This document shows positions 19,133 to 29,889 of a stretch of DNA of 64,000 nt, in pieces (the stretch's first letter is position 1; the number at the start of each line of letters is the position of its first letter). The translations under genes were made by a program, and so were the position numbers. Where the stretch lies: assembly GCA_930979925.1 (NCBI GenBank), contig CAKNIB010000007.1, positions 1-64,000 of the forward strand, written 5' to 3'. Source of the stretch: an uncultured Clostridia bacterium. GTDB taxonomy: Bacteria > Bacillota > Clostridia > Christensenellales > UBA1242. The notes under the pieces were generated by a model, which worked only from the letters and a program-made list of their open reading frames with translations, was not told where the DNA came from and did no database searches.

Positions 19133-22100
19133 TTGGTAATTCAAGTTTTTATGATAAGTGGTGAGGGGTTTATGTTTTGTCAAAGACAAAAAATAAAAAA
19201 TATAATTTTGTTTTTATTTGTGACATGTTTGTTCGGCATTTTATTTTTTGGTTTCAGTGCTTTTTCAAACGATGCTTCAGCTGAAAGCACTGGTACTACT
19301 ATAGAAGACTTTTACGATTTTAAAAATGCGGTTAAAAATTTAACAGAAGCTGACTCTCAGCAGTTATCGCTGTCCAGTCTTTCAACAAATGAAAGCTCTT
19401 TAGAAGACTCAGTATATAAACTTAGAAGACTGATTGTAATCGGGGACATCAAAGAGGATTACGGTGCAGTTTATAGTATTGACTATGACAACATCCATAT
19501 TCTCTGCTATGATAGTGAAAGCTCTACAGCAAAGGCATACCAAAGTTTTTGTAAAGACAATACAAATGTAATCATTGACCAAGAAATCAAGGTCAATAGC
19601 TATGCTGACAATACATATAATTATGCAAGCGACTTAAACTGGGGTGGCGAGGCCATTGAGGTCAAAGGAATTAGAGACTATCTTCAGACAAATGGTAGCG
19701 ACGAAGAAATTGTTGTAGCCGTGCTTGACTCAGGGATAAATCCTACTCATCGACTTATTCAAGGTAGAATTTTGACTGACCAGGACGGCAACTTAGTTGG
19801 CAGTAGCTATGTCGATTCGACAGTGGCTGGTAGAGAATATGATTTTGAGGATGACAACAATCATGGCTCCAACGTTTCAGGTATTATAACCATGCTAACG
19901 CCATCTAATGTAAAAATACTGCCTATTAAGACTATGGGCGCAGATGGTAGCGGATATTTTTCATATATAACTGCAGCACTTAAAGAGATAGAGGATGTAT
20001 ATTCCAATCAATATAATATCTGCGCTGTTAACTTAAGTTTAGGCGGGGTTTATAGTCAATCGACCGCGAATGCCATGGACGAGCTATTTGACTCTTTGCG
20101 CGAAAAGAACATATTGACAGTTGTTGCTGCCGGCAATGACCAAATGGACACATCAGAATTTATGCCAGCTAGCAGTGATAGTGCGATAACAGTTTCGGCG
20201 CTAGAGGAGGCTAGCGACGGCATCTATCAGTTTGATAAGGATTATTCTAACTATGGCGCAAGCGTAGACATCTCAGCACCTGGCAGTAACATACGCTCGG
20301 CAAGCGCAAGAGACGAGTATGATACTATCAAGGATGGAACCTCTCAAGCAACTCCACATGTGTCAGCTGCAATCGCACTTTTGTGCCTTGATGGGAGATA
20401 TTGGTCAGGCTCAAACCCTACTTACACTGCCGACACAGTAGAGGCAAGACTTTACGACAATACCGTAGACCTTGGCAAACCTGGACGCGATAAATACTAT
20501 GGCGAAGGTATGCTAAACCTAAAATATTTTGATGTAGAGAACTCTCAAGATTTTCTTACCTTCCAAAATGGCAACGGTGAAACCATAGAAATAGAGCCTT
20601 ACATAGAGTTTAGCGGAAGTTACACATTAAACGTAATTGCGCCAGACTCAAGTTATGAGATTTACTATACAACTGATGGTACCGTGCCAAATAGGAACAC
20701 AGCAAATAGATACATATCAACTTTAAGAGTAACCGACTCAACTATTTATTATTTTATGGGCTATAAAATAGAAAATAATAGCATTACAGCCTCAACTGAC
20801 ATATATGTTGTCGACCTATTTGACTCAAGTGACGATATTAGCAAATTTTTTGTAAATAACAACGGCACATTGACAAACTATACCGGACATTTTACCGAGA
20901 TAACTTTGCCAAGCACCATTGATGGGCAAACCTTTACCGCACTTGGCGATTACTTGTTTGACGAGAGCGAGCTTGTCAGCATAACACTACCTGACAATTG
21001 CATAACCTTTGGCGTTCACTGCTTTGCAAACTGTAGTGACCTAACATACGTCGACGCTGACAAGGTTGTAAATATTGGCGCTTATGCATTTGAGAACTGT
21101 ACTTCTTTATCCTCAATTGATTTATATTCTGCTCAAGTTTTAGGTCAGAAGATAGAAGATGAAGCAATAAATGGTCACATATTTGTAAATTGTACAAGTC
21201 TAACCGCAGTAAATCTCCCTGATGTTACGTATATGGGAGAAGATTTGTTTGAAGGAAGTAGCGTAACAAGAGTGGGAATAGGTAGGAGTTTTGTCATATA
21301 TACAGAAACAGGCGAGAAAACCATACAAAATTATTATGGCAGACCTATTGCAAGTGGTGTTACCATATATGGATATTCTGGCTCTGACGCACAAACACTC
21401 GCATCAAATTATAGAAATACCTTTATTTCTATTGACTCTTTCTCAATCACAAACAATCTTTCATCGCAGGCGACAACCTCTAGAAACTCTAACTTTACAT
21501 TATCAATAGAGGTGAGCGGTTATGACCCAAAATATCAGTGGTATCAAACAGAGAATAACACATCAAACGGCACGCCTCTTGCAGGGCAAACCTCAAATAC
21601 CTTAAATGTTGATACAAGCCAAACAGGGGAATATAAATATTATGTTGTAGTAACCGACTGGGAAGGCAATACTCATACTTCAAACATCTGTACAGTGACA
21701 GTTGAGGGCTCAGTCGCTCAAATTTACCGCTATGGCGCGTGGGAGTATTACGGCTCGTTAGAGGACGCAATACTTCAAAGCCAAGCAGGTGATATAGTAG
21801 TGCTGACAGATGACTGCATAGTAAATAGCTACTTGATAATTCCACATGATATAACTCTTGTTTCAACCAATAACGCAAAATTGATAATTTCAAGCCTTCT
21901 TCAGACGCTAAGTCTTACAGATAGTAGACCAATTATAACACTCCAAGGTTCGCTAACTCTTGGCTACAACCAGCCAACCTATCAAGGTCTTACTTTAACT
22001 GATATAACAATAGAAGGTCAAATTTCAAACGGACTATTTGTACTCTTTTCGTCTAGTCAAAGCCTTAACTTGACAATAAACGCAAGAGCTCAAATTAGTA

Positions 22101-24544
22101 ATTTAACAGTAAACACATTGCTTGATGGTAACCTTTCGCTTGCTCTGCAAGGCGGTAAAATTACAAATGTGCAGGCAAATAACATTCTAATAAACGCAAA
22201 CGAAATCTATTTGACAGATGGTGAGATATCAAACAATAGCGCACAAGTCATTCTCTCTGCAACAGCTAGCCTTCAAATAGACAATGCTATCGTGTCACAA
22301 AATACAGCAACCGACCTTATACAGTCAAACGGTTGTGACATCACAATAAATGACGGAACTTTTTCAAATAACACACTTTCAAGGGCATTTATTTACTTCT
22401 CGGTTATTGATGATGGCACACTTAGTCAGCTAAACCTTGTCAGTGGCACTCTTTCTGAAAACCAAACAGTGTATGAGCTATACATAACTGACGAAAATTT
22501 CACAGGCACCCAAAAAAATCTAAATTGCGTATCACTAGGCGATTTTAATATATCAAATGTCTATATTAATAACAGTAAGTCAAACCCTGCAATCAATGTT
22601 ACATCTCAGATTGACCATACAATTAATATAGATGGCTATAATCTCTCAGCCTTCGAGGTAGGTGGTAGCCCAATTATAACTTATGATAGTCAATTAAACC
22701 TCGACCTAACTTATTTACGTAATGAAAAATATAATTTTGTAGATATAGACCAGTCTGGACAGGTTTATTTGCAGGAAAAGACTTCTCACATCTTAACATA
22801 TATCGTTTACGACAATTATACAATCACAGATAATTATTACGTTGACCAAGAAATAAAACTTATTTCAGACCCAGAACGCGAAGGCTACAACTTCCAAGGC
22901 TGGTTTACCGATGAGACTTACCAAACTCCATTTGCATTGACCTATATGCCAGACGAAGATGTCACAGTCTATGCAAAGTGGGAGATAATCACCTTTGTGA
23001 TAACTGTTGACCATAGCGAAAATGGCAGTATCTCTCAGTCGGGCAACGTCCAAGTAGATTATGGCTCTAGCCTTGTACTTACTTTTAGTCCAGATTTAGG
23101 CTATGAGGTTTCAAGAATTGTCGTTGACAACGTTGAGCTCTCAGCAGATGAGCTTGAGTTGTATAAAGAGGGTTATACTTTTGAAAATATCACCTCTGCT
23201 CACTCAATTTTTGTAGAGTTTGGCTTAAAAGATTTTAAGATTACCTATATGCTTGACCATCTCGGACTTGAAAATATGTCGCAGACCTATAAAATGGGCA
23301 ATACAATAACTCTTCCGCGAGCACCGTTTATCTCAAATTATCAATACTTTGAAGGTTGGTATGACAGTTTTGATGGTGAGTCTTATCAAGATAAACATCA
23401 ATTTAGCACAATGCCAGCGCAAGATATCACAGTCTATGGTAGATTTTTAGATAGACATTATATAATTAATGTCAGCGCAAACGCTCACGGACAAATTAAC
23501 ACTACCTCGTTTGATATAACCTATCCAAACTCTGCAATAGTTACCTTGACGGCGGACACTGGATACTATATTGGCAACATCACTGTGGACTCAAATGATA
23601 TCTCGCAAGAAGACCTTGCTGGTGCGGTTGAGACAAATAGCTTTGAGTTTTTAATAGACAAATACGGCTTTGCAAACATCGACAATAGCCCATCTGAGAC
23701 TCATGAAATAAACATTGAGTTCATGCCATATTTAAATAAGATAACCTTCCATCTTAACTATGAGGACGGTGGCAGTATAGAAGAGACTTTCTATACCGAT
23801 GAGACAATAACGCTTCCAAACACGCCAACACGCATAGGTCATACTTTTATGGGCTGGTTCTATGATGAGGCTTGCACAAACACCTTTGATTTAGAGTATA
23901 TGCCATATCAAAACATTGACCTCTATGCTAAATGGGAGATAAGTTCATACCGAATTACAGCTTCAGCGAGAGGAAATGGTAGTATATCTCCAGCCGGCGA
24001 GAACTTTGTGACCTATCAAGACCAACTGCTCTTTACATTTACGCCAAATACCGGTTATCATGTAGGGTCAATTATTGTTGATGGCAATCCTTTGACGGGG
24101 AGCGCACTTACAAACGCCATAGCAAGCGGATACACTTTTGCAGGGGTAGAAAATGACCATACAATAATAGTAGTGTTTGAAATTAACACCTATGTTGTCA
24201 ATTTAACAGTATCAGGCAATGGTCAGGTGCAAACTCAAAGCAACTTAAATATGGTGCGCTATGGAGATGACGTTATACTGACCTTGGTTTCGAATTTTAA
24301 CAAATATGGCGCTGATATTTATATAAATGGCTCAAAAGTGAAGTCAGAACGAGAGATTACTCTTGAAAATGTCGACAGAAATATGAGCGTAATAATATCC
24401 TTCTATGAAAAACCATTTATAGAGACCACAGCCGGCATTATCTCTATAACTGCAATAATCGTAGCGCTATTTATAATCATTATCCTTTGCGTGATAGGAA
24501 GCCTAAAACGCAAAAAGATGTATGAAGATATGGAAAACTACTAA
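19133..24544 (+). CDS. Giant surface-anchored S8 subtilisin-like protease with BspA-type LRRs and InlB B-repeats
   Basis: Catalytic AVLDSGINPTH, NHGSNVSGI, GTSQATPHVSAAIALL; LRR_5-like TALGDYLFDESELVSITLPDN; Flg_new-like GYNFQGWFTDETY and HTFMGWFYDEACT; C-terminal TM helix. Confidence 0.88.
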   Translation: MVIQVFMISGEGFMFCQRQKIKNIILFLFVTCLFGILFFGFSAFSNDASAESTGTTIEDFYDFKNAVKNLTEADSQQLSLSSLSTNESSLEDSVYKLRRLIVIGDIKEDYGAVYSIDYDNIHILCYDSESSTAKAYQSFCKDNTNVIIDQEIKVNSYADNTYNYASDLNWGGEAIEVKGIRDYLQTNGSDEEIVVAVLDSGINPTHRLIQGRILTDQDGNLVGSSYVDSTVAGREYDFEDDNNHGSNVSGIITMLTPSNVKILPIKTMGADGSGYFSYITAALKEIEDVYSNQYNICAVNLSLGGVYSQSTANAMDELFDSLREKNILTVVAAGNDQMDTSEFMPASSDSAITVSALEEASDGIYQFDKDYSNYGASVDISAPGSNIRSASARDEYDTIKDGTSQATPHVSAAIALLCLDGRYWSGSNPTYTADTVEARLYDNTVDLGKPGRDKYYGEGMLNLKYFDVENSQDFLTFQNGNGETIEIEPYIEFSGSYTLNVIAPDSSYEIYYTTDGTVPNRNTANRYISTLRVTDSTIYYFMGYKIENNSITASTDIYVVDLFDSSDDISKFFVNNNGTLTNYTGHFTEITLPSTIDGQTFTALGDYLFDESELVSITLPDNCITFGVHCFANCSDLTYVDADKVVNIGAYAFENCTSLSSIDLYSAQVLGQKIEDEAINGHIFVNCTSLTAVNLPDVTYMGEDLFEGSSVTRVGIGRSFVIYTETGEKTIQNYYGRPIASGVTIYGYSGSDAQTLASNYRNTFISIDSFSITNNLSSQATTSRNSNFTLSIEVSGYDPKYQWYQTENNTSNGTPLAGQTSNTLNVDTSQTGEYKYYVVVTDWEGNTHTSNICTVTVEGSVAQIYRYGAWEYYGSLEDAILQSQAGDIVVLTDDCIVNSYLIIPHDITLVSTNNAKLIISSLLQTLSLTDSRPIITLQGSLTLGYNQPTYQGLTLTDITIEGQISNGLFVLFSSSQSLNLTINARAQISNLTVNTLLDGNLSLALQGGKITNVQANNILINANEIYLTDGEISNNSAQVILSATASLQIDNAIVSQNTATDLIQSNGCDITINDGTFSNNTLSRAFIYFSVIDDGTLSQLNLVSGTLSENQTVYELYITDENFTGTQKNLNCVSLGDFNISNVYINNSKSNPAINVTSQIDHTINIDGYNLSAFEVGGSPIITYDSQLNLDLTYLRNEKYNFVDIDQSGQVYLQEKTSHILTYIVYDNYTITDNYYVDQEIKLISDPEREGYNFQGWFTDETYQTPFALTYMPDEDVTVYAKWEIITFVITVDHSENGSISQSGNVQVDYGSSLVLTFSPDLGYEVSRIVVDNVELSADELELYKEGYTFENITSAHSIFVEFGLKDFKITYMLDHLGLENMSQTYKMGNTITLPRAPFISNYQYFEGWYDSFDGESYQDKHQFSTMPAQDITVYGRFLDRHYIINVSANAHGQINTTSFDITYPNSAIVTLTADTGYYIGNITVDSNDISQEDLAGAVETNSFEFLIDKYGFANIDNSPSETHEINIEFMPYLNKITFHLNYEDGGSIEETFYTDETITLPNTPTRIGHTFMGWFYDEACTNTFDLEYMPYQNIDLYAKWEISSYRITASARGNGSISPAGENFVTYQDQLLFTFTPNTGYHVGSIIVDGNPLTGSALTNAIASGYTFAGVENDHTIIVVFEINTYVVNLTVSGNGQVQTQSNLNMVRYGDDVILTLVSNFNKYGADIYINGSKVKSEREITLENVDRNMSVIISFYEKPFIETTAGIISITAIIVALFIIIILCVIGSLKRKKMYEDMENY

Positions 24545-24607
24545 AATCAATAAAACTAATAAAAATAAAAAACACAAAAACAATTAACTTAAAAAATCCT
24601 AAAAATC

Positions 24608-24648
24608 AAAAAATCTCCTATAAATCACTTATTTTTAGGAGATTTTTT
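24608..24648 (+). terminator. Terminator after S8 protease
   Basis: AAAAAATCTCCTA...TAGGAGATTTTTT. Confidence 0.8.
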
Positions 24649-24939
24649 TAGTCAATAGAGCAAAAATTATATAATTTTTTGATAAATTTATGTAGCTAAC
24701 CACCATTTTAGGCAGTTAGTAGTTTTTACATACTATGTGAGTCTAAATCAACATAGTGCGATGTCGTTTCAATATCAAAAGTTCTTTTGCTACACATATT
24801 GGTTTTGTCGCAAGTCTTGGCTAAGATTATTTTTTATAGTCACAAAATCATAAATCAAAACAAAATCATAATAATAGATATCTATTTAGTTGATTTTTAC
24901 CTAGTTTTTATGGTAAAATTCTTTTGTAAGGAGATAAAT

Positions 24940-25983
24940 ATGGGATTATTAAAGAACATAGAATGGACTGACACAAGCAGTAACTTGATTATATGGAAGT
25001 ATCCAATAAACAAAGACCATGTCAATAAAGGCTCAGCTCTGACAGTCAGAGAAAGCCAGGTGGCAATATTTGTAGATAAAGGTAGACTTGCCGACGTATT
25101 TTTGCCAGGTTTTTATAAACTTGACACACAAAACATGCCAATTCTCACCAAACTTATGTCATGGAAGTACGGCTTTGAAACGCCTTTTAAATCAGACATA
25201 TACTTTGTCAATACAAAACAATTTACCAATCAAAAATGGGGTACAACAAACCCAATTTTAGTCAGAGACAAAGACTATGGCGCAGTTAGAATTAGAGGCT
25301 TTGGTAACTATTCTTTTAAGGTAGACGACGTTTACGTTTTTATGCAAAACTTAAGCGGAACTAACACTAAGTTTGAGACCACTCAAATCTCAGACTATCT
25401 TCGTAGCATGGTTGTAAGCGGAATTTCAGATGCAATCGGCGAGAGCAAGATTGCTGTTCTAGACATGGCAGCAAACTTGCAAGAACTATCAAAGATTGTA
25501 GAGACAAAGGTAACAAGCGACTTTAAAGAGATAGGTCTTGAGCTTACAAACTTTGTTTTTGAAAGCTTTTCACTTCCAGAAGAGCTTGAAAAAGCACTTG
25601 ATAAGAACACTAGCCTTGGCATGATGAGGGGTAACATGGATGTCTACACTCAAATGGAGACACTTGAGGCAATGAAAGAGGCGGCTAAAAACCCAGGAGC
25701 AGCAGGCGGAACCATGGGTGCTGGCATGGGACTTGGCATGGGCATGGGACTTGGCAATATCTTTGCAAACAATATGCAACAGATGAGTAACATGAGCGCT
25801 CCAAAAGAGCAAAAGCCACAGGCAAGCACAAAAACATGTCCAAATTGCAATGCTGTTGTCAATGCAAACGCTAAATTCTGTCCAGAATGCGGGCAGAAAC
25901 TAAAACATGTTTGTCCTGATTGTGGCACAGAAGTTAAAGCAAATGCTAAATTTTGTCCAGAATGTGGAAGGAAACTTCAATGA
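24940..25983 (+). CDS. SPFH domain / double zinc-ribbon protein (YdjI-like)
   Basis: MGLLKNIEWTDTSSNLIIWKYP, SPFH-like middle, two CPxCG ribbons at C-term; RBS AAGGAG before ATG 24940. Confidence 0.8.
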   Translation: MGLLKNIEWTDTSSNLIIWKYPINKDHVNKGSALTVRESQVAIFVDKGRLADVFLPGFYKLDTQNMPILTKLMSWKYGFETPFKSDIYFVNTKQFTNQKWGTTNPILVRDKDYGAVRIRGFGNYSFKVDDVYVFMQNLSGTNTKFETTQISDYLRSMVVSGISDAIGESKIAVLDMAANLQELSKIVETKVTSDFKEIGLELTNFVFESFSLPEELEKALDKNTSLGMMRGNMDVYTQMETLEAMKEAAKNPGAAGGTMGAGMGLGMGMGLGNIFANNMQQMSNMSAPKEQKPQASTKTCPNCNAVVNANAKFCPECGQKLKHVCPDCGTEVKANAKFCPECGRKLQ

Positions 25984-27068
25984 GTGAAAAATCAGTAGAA
26001 GAAAAATTATATAGTGACGATAACCTCGATGTAAGCACTTTTAAGTGCAAAAATTGTGGTGGCGAGGCTGTTTTCGACCCAAAAACACAGAAAATGAAGT
26101 GCCTATACTGCGGAAGCAGTTTTGACATAGATAACAGCACCGTTATAAAAGAGCGCGACCTAAGCGAGCTTATAGATGGTGGCGATGTCTGGGACGAGAC
26201 CGAGGTCTATCAGTGCAAAAGTTGCGGAGCTAAAGAGATACTATCAAACCAAGAGGTTTCAGTAAAATGTTCTTTTTGTGGTACTAGCAATATTGTCAAG
26301 ACTGAAGAGCTTCCAGGGCTTAAGCCTCAAGGTATAACGCCTTTTAAGATACCAAAGGAGCAGGCAAATCAAATTGCTGTAAAGTGGGCAAAACAGAAGC
26401 TTTACGCTCCACGTAGTTTTAAAAAGAGTGTAAAAGCAGAGGCACTACACGGAATTTACAACCCAGTTTTCACCTTTGATGCTCTTACAAAGAGTTCTTA
26501 CAACGGCACACTAGGAAAAAATTACACAAGATACAGATTTATTAACGGCAAACGCGTAGCCCAAACTGAAACACGCTATTTCAACATTAATGGTTTTCAA
26601 GATGTGACATTTGACGACCTTTTAGTCCAAGCCTCAAGCAAGATACCAACCGGTATAATTAAGGACATAGAGCCTTTTCCAACGAAGGTTGCGCTAGAGT
26701 ATAGGACGGAGTACTTAAGAGGCTATCCGGCGTCAACTTATGACAAGTCGGGGAGCGACTGCTGGAATGAATGCAAAAATATTATGGACAGCACCATTGA
26801 GCGACAGATTTTAAAGAGATATGACTATGACGTCAAAGTTAGACTTGCTGTCAATACCACTTATTTAAACGAGCAGTACAAATATGTTTTAGTACCAGTT
26901 TACGTTGGACACTATAATTATAAAAAGAAATTATATAATTTCTACATAAATGGCTTCAATGGAAAGATTGGAGGTAAAACTCCAGTTTCAGCCGTAAAAG
27001 TAACATTTACTGTATTTATAATTTTGGCATTAGTGGCTGGCGTGATAGCTGCCATAATGCTACTATAA
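25980..27068 (+). CDS. Multi zinc-ribbon membrane protein
   Basis: CKNCGG..CLYCGS, CKSCGA..CSFCGT; C-terminal TM; start ATG 25980 overlaps previous gene. Confidence 0.75.
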   Translation: MSEKSVEEKLYSDDNLDVSTFKCKNCGGEAVFDPKTQKMKCLYCGSSFDIDNSTVIKERDLSELIDGGDVWDETEVYQCKSCGAKEILSNQEVSVKCSFCGTSNIVKTEELPGLKPQGITPFKIPKEQANQIAVKWAKQKLYAPRSFKKSVKAEALHGIYNPVFTFDALTKSSYNGTLGKNYTRYRFINGKRVAQTETRYFNINGFQDVTFDDLLVQASSKIPTGIIKDIEPFPTKVALEYRTEYLRGYPASTYDKSGSDCWNECKNIMDSTIERQILKRYDYDVKVRLAVNTTYLNEQYKYVLVPVYVGHYNYKKKLYNFYINGFNGKIGGKTPVSAVKVTFTVFIILALVAGVIAAIMLL

Positions 27069-27078
27069 GGAGGGGAAG

Positions 27079-27486
27079 ATGAGCTGGAGCGAAATTGCAC
27101 TAATTTGCGTGGGAGCTGTTCTACTTGTTGTGATTATAGCTTGGGCGGTAACTGCAAAAAAGCCTAAGAATAGCGACAAAAAGGTCGACGACTTTGAGGT
27201 TATTGACGGCGTACGCTACACCAAGGATGACCAAGTTGTTGACGAAAAGGGTGAGGTTAAAATGACCTTGCGAAAAGGTGATATCATGCTAGAGCGTGGT
27301 AAGGTTTACAAGGTAGGCAAGGACCTTTTAGCCGGTAAATACACCGTTCTATCAGGAGATGAAAACATAAGCTCGATAAATATCAGAGTGGGCGGTTTGG
27401 TTCGCGATTATAAACATTTTTCTTCAATAATGCTTACTGATGGCGATGAGATATCAGCCCTTTCGGCAAACGTTATTTTAAGATAA
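27079..27486 (+). CDS. Hypothetical single-TM protein
   Basis: RBS AAGGAGGGG; N-terminal TM; collinear with upstream zinc-ribbon genes. Confidence 0.6.
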   Translation: MSWSEIALICVGAVLLVVIIAWAVTAKKPKNSDKKVDDFEVIDGVRYTKDDQVVDEKGEVKMTLRKGDIMLERGKVYKVGKDLLAGKYTVLSGDENISSINIRVGGLVRDYKHFSSIMLTDGDEISALSANVILR

Positions 27487-27501
27487 TAAAAGGAGTAAAA
27501 A

Positions 27502-27951
27502 ATGGGAAGAAATATTTGGTATAAACTTTTAGGTGCACTTATTGTGCTAGTTGCTGCAGTGCTTTGGATACTTTCTCTTACTGTTCCAGAGGCCTTTGGC
27601 TTTTTCTCACTTGCATGGGCAGGCGTTATCATCTGCGGAGGCCTTGGACTTATTATGCTTTTGCAGGGTAGCTTGCAAAAAAATGTAACTACAATTAAAA
27701 AGCTTAAAATTTGGTTTGGCGTAGCTCTTATCATCTGTGCTATTCTTTGTCTTGTATCTGCAATTGCCATACCTGACAGCTTAGTCCTTCCAATAATTGC
27801 AATAGTTGTTGCTGTTGGACTTGTTATTGCCATTATTGCAACAGGCGGAGCAAGATGGGATGAAGGCGACAACCACAAAGCTGGATACAAAAACTATAAC
27901 CAGCGCAAGGCCGAAGAAGAGAAACAAGAACAAGAAAACAAAGAGGATTAA
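27502..27951 (+). CDS. Hypothetical multi-TM protein
   Basis: Four hydrophobic segments, charged tail; RBS AAAGGAG. Confidence 0.6.
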   Translation: MGRNIWYKLLGALIVLVAAVLWILSLTVPEAFGFFSLAWAGVIICGGLGLIMLLQGSLQKNVTTIKKLKIWFGVALIICAILCLVSAIAIPDSLVLPIIAIVVAVGLVIAIIATGGARWDEGDNHKAGYKNYNQRKAEEEKQEQENKED

Positions 27952-28029
27952 TTTGACACTTGTTTTTGCAGTCTAAAACTTTGTCTACACATTTTAAATT
28001 TTAAAAATTTAGGCAAACAAAAAGATAAA

Positions 28030-28063
28030 ACCATGACAATAAAACTTATATGTCATGGTTTTT
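28030..28063 (+). terminator. Terminator
   Basis: ACCATGACA...TGTCATGGT + T-tract. Confidence 0.75.
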
Positions 28064-28094
28064 TTGTTGAGGTGATTATTCTTTATTAAAATGA

Positions 28095-28601
28095 TTATTC
28101 TTTATTAAAATGAGAGCCACAGTATGGACAAGTAAAACCACTTTCATCTGCTTGAAGAGAAGCTCCACAATTTAAACATTTGTTTGTAACAACTTTTTTC
28201 TTTGGCTTTTCTTTTTGATTAGGTACAAGCTTTGCTCCATCAAAGATGTACCCAGTGATATACTTTTTTCTTATACCATTTACTATATGGTCTCTAGCCT
28301 CTCTTTCTCTGATATGGAGTTGCCCGGCTATCTCTTGCAAAGTGGTTAAATTATCCTCCATTACAGCGTCAACAACATGCTTGAGGGTGCGCTTACTGCC
28401 ATAACTCGTCCACATCATAGGTGCACCGTAGAAACCAATAACAACACATGCTATGCCAATGCCTAGTACCGCCCAAATAGACTTTGTTGCTCCAACTATT
28501 ATCAGTGGAATTCCAATAACAAAAAGAACGCTAATTATTATCGCCCAATTTCTATGTTTTTTTAGGTCTTTATTGATATCAATTTCAGTTTTCTCTTTCA
28601 T
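28095..28601 (-). CDS. Membrane protein with C-terminal zinc ribbon
   Basis: Two TM segments, HTH-like middle, NKCLNCGASLQ...CPYCGSHF. Confidence 0.65.
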   Translation of the reverse strand: MKEKTEIDINKDLKKHRNWAIIISVLFVIGIPLIIVGATKSIWAVLGIGIACVVIGFYGAPMMWTSYGSKRTLKHVVDAVMEDNLTTLQEIAGQLHIREREARDHIVNGIRKKYITGYIFDGAKLVPNQKEKPKKKVVTNKCLNCGASLQADESGFTCPYCGSHFNKE

Positions 28602-28703
28602 ATAATAATTATATTATAAATTTCTATCAAAAGTAAAGATATTTTTAATAGTTTTCTAAATTAAAAACCTAAATGATATCGCTCTCATCTAGGTTTTGTT
28701 TTT

Positions 28704-29405
28704 TTAATCTTTATTTTTAACTTCTTTCTTTTCTTCGCTTTGCTTTGCTTCCTGTTTTTCTTCGCTTGCCTCATCATTGCCTTCTTCTTGCTCTTTAGCC
28801 TCGCTTAACTTTAGACTATTTTGTTTTTCAAGCTCGGCAAGAATTTTGGCAAGTAATTCTTCCTGCGTAGGCTTAGGTGGCGTTGGTACAGGTTTGTTTT
28901 TCTCACGCAACTCGGCTGTAGCCTTGATAACAGCGTGATAGTCTTTCATGTTCACGCCTTGCTCTTTTAGAACTTTCTTTTCTGCCTTAGTTGGTCTTTC
29001 TTTAACTGATTTTTTCCATAGACCTTGGGCGTTCATCATAATTCTAAGTACTGTAAACAATACAAGGGCTACAAGAATAAAGTTTATAATAGCAGTAATA
29101 AAAGACCCCCAATCAATGTAAATGCTGTTGGTTAAATCAACAATCTTGTTGCCAGCCGAGTCCAATATGTAGGCGCCTGACGCGTCAGTTTGATATGCGG
29201 TTTTTAAGAAGGTGTAGGCAGAATCAAGTCCTGCTCCACCAAGTGATAGAAGCCAATTAATGCAAGGCATAATAATGCCGTTGGTAAGCGCGGTTACGAT
29301 AGCAGTGAAGGCACTAGCTACTATAACACCAATAGCCATATCAACAACATTTCCGCGACTTATAAACTTTTTAAAGTCAGCAAAGAAACTTTTAATTTTT
29401 TTCAT
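28704..29405 (-). CDS. mscL: Large-conductance mechanosensitive channel MscL
   Basis: FKKFISRGNVVDMAIGVIVASAFTAIVTALTNGIIMPCI; long charged C-terminal extension. Confidence 0.92.
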   Translation of the reverse strand: MKKIKSFFADFKKFISRGNVVDMAIGVIVASAFTAIVTALTNGIIMPCINWLLSLGGAGLDSAYTFLKTAYQTDASGAYILDSAGNKIVDLTNSIYIDWGSFITAIINFILVALVLFTVLRIMMNAQGLWKKSVKERPTKAEKKVLKEQGVNMKDYHAVIKATAELREKNKPVPTPPKPTQEELLAKILAELEKQNSLKLSEAKEQEEGNDEASEEKQEAKQSEEKKEVKNKD

Positions 29406-29534
29406 AATTTTCCCCCACTTTTATGATAGTATTTTTTAAACAATAAATCAATAAAAATAAATAAAAAATTGACATTTTTTTACAAACCCCTTTACATTTT
29501 TAACAATGGTGCTATAATCATTTTAGGAGGATTT

Positions 29535-29762
29535 ATGATATACACAATTCAAGACGTAAGAAATCTAGTAAAAAAAGGTTTTTCTTTTCATGACCCAATC
29601 GATCTTTTCTATATGATGAAACAAGCAAATGAAACACTCGAATATGAAATAAGGATAAATAGATCAAGAAAAACATTTGTTTTCCGCAAAATAGGAGAAG
29701 AGCTGGAAGAGGGAGATGAGGTCTATAATCCAGCTGAATTTGAAGAGAAAGAGCTCGATTAG
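29535..29762 (+). CDS. Hypothetical protein
   Basis: RBS TTAGGAGG before ATG 29535; MIYTIQDVRNLVKKGFSFHDP. Confidence 0.55.
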   Translation: MIYTIQDVRNLVKKGFSFHDPIDLFYMMKQANETLEYEIRINRSRKTFVFRKIGEELEEGDEVYNPAEFEEKELD

Positions 29763-29889
29763 TTATATCTAATCGTTTTTGCTTAGATCATTACTAGAAA
29801 AGTAAAAAAACAAGGCAATAAATTAACTCATATGGTAAAATTTGCCTTGTTTTTTATGTGAAATGATATTTTAATTATGTATATTTTTA

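Noticed and set aside
21495-21893. 132-aa ORF on - strand
   Set aside because: Antisense to the giant subtilase coding frame
27408-27890. 160-aa ORF on - strand
   Set aside because: Antisense to two well-supported collinear genes with RBSs
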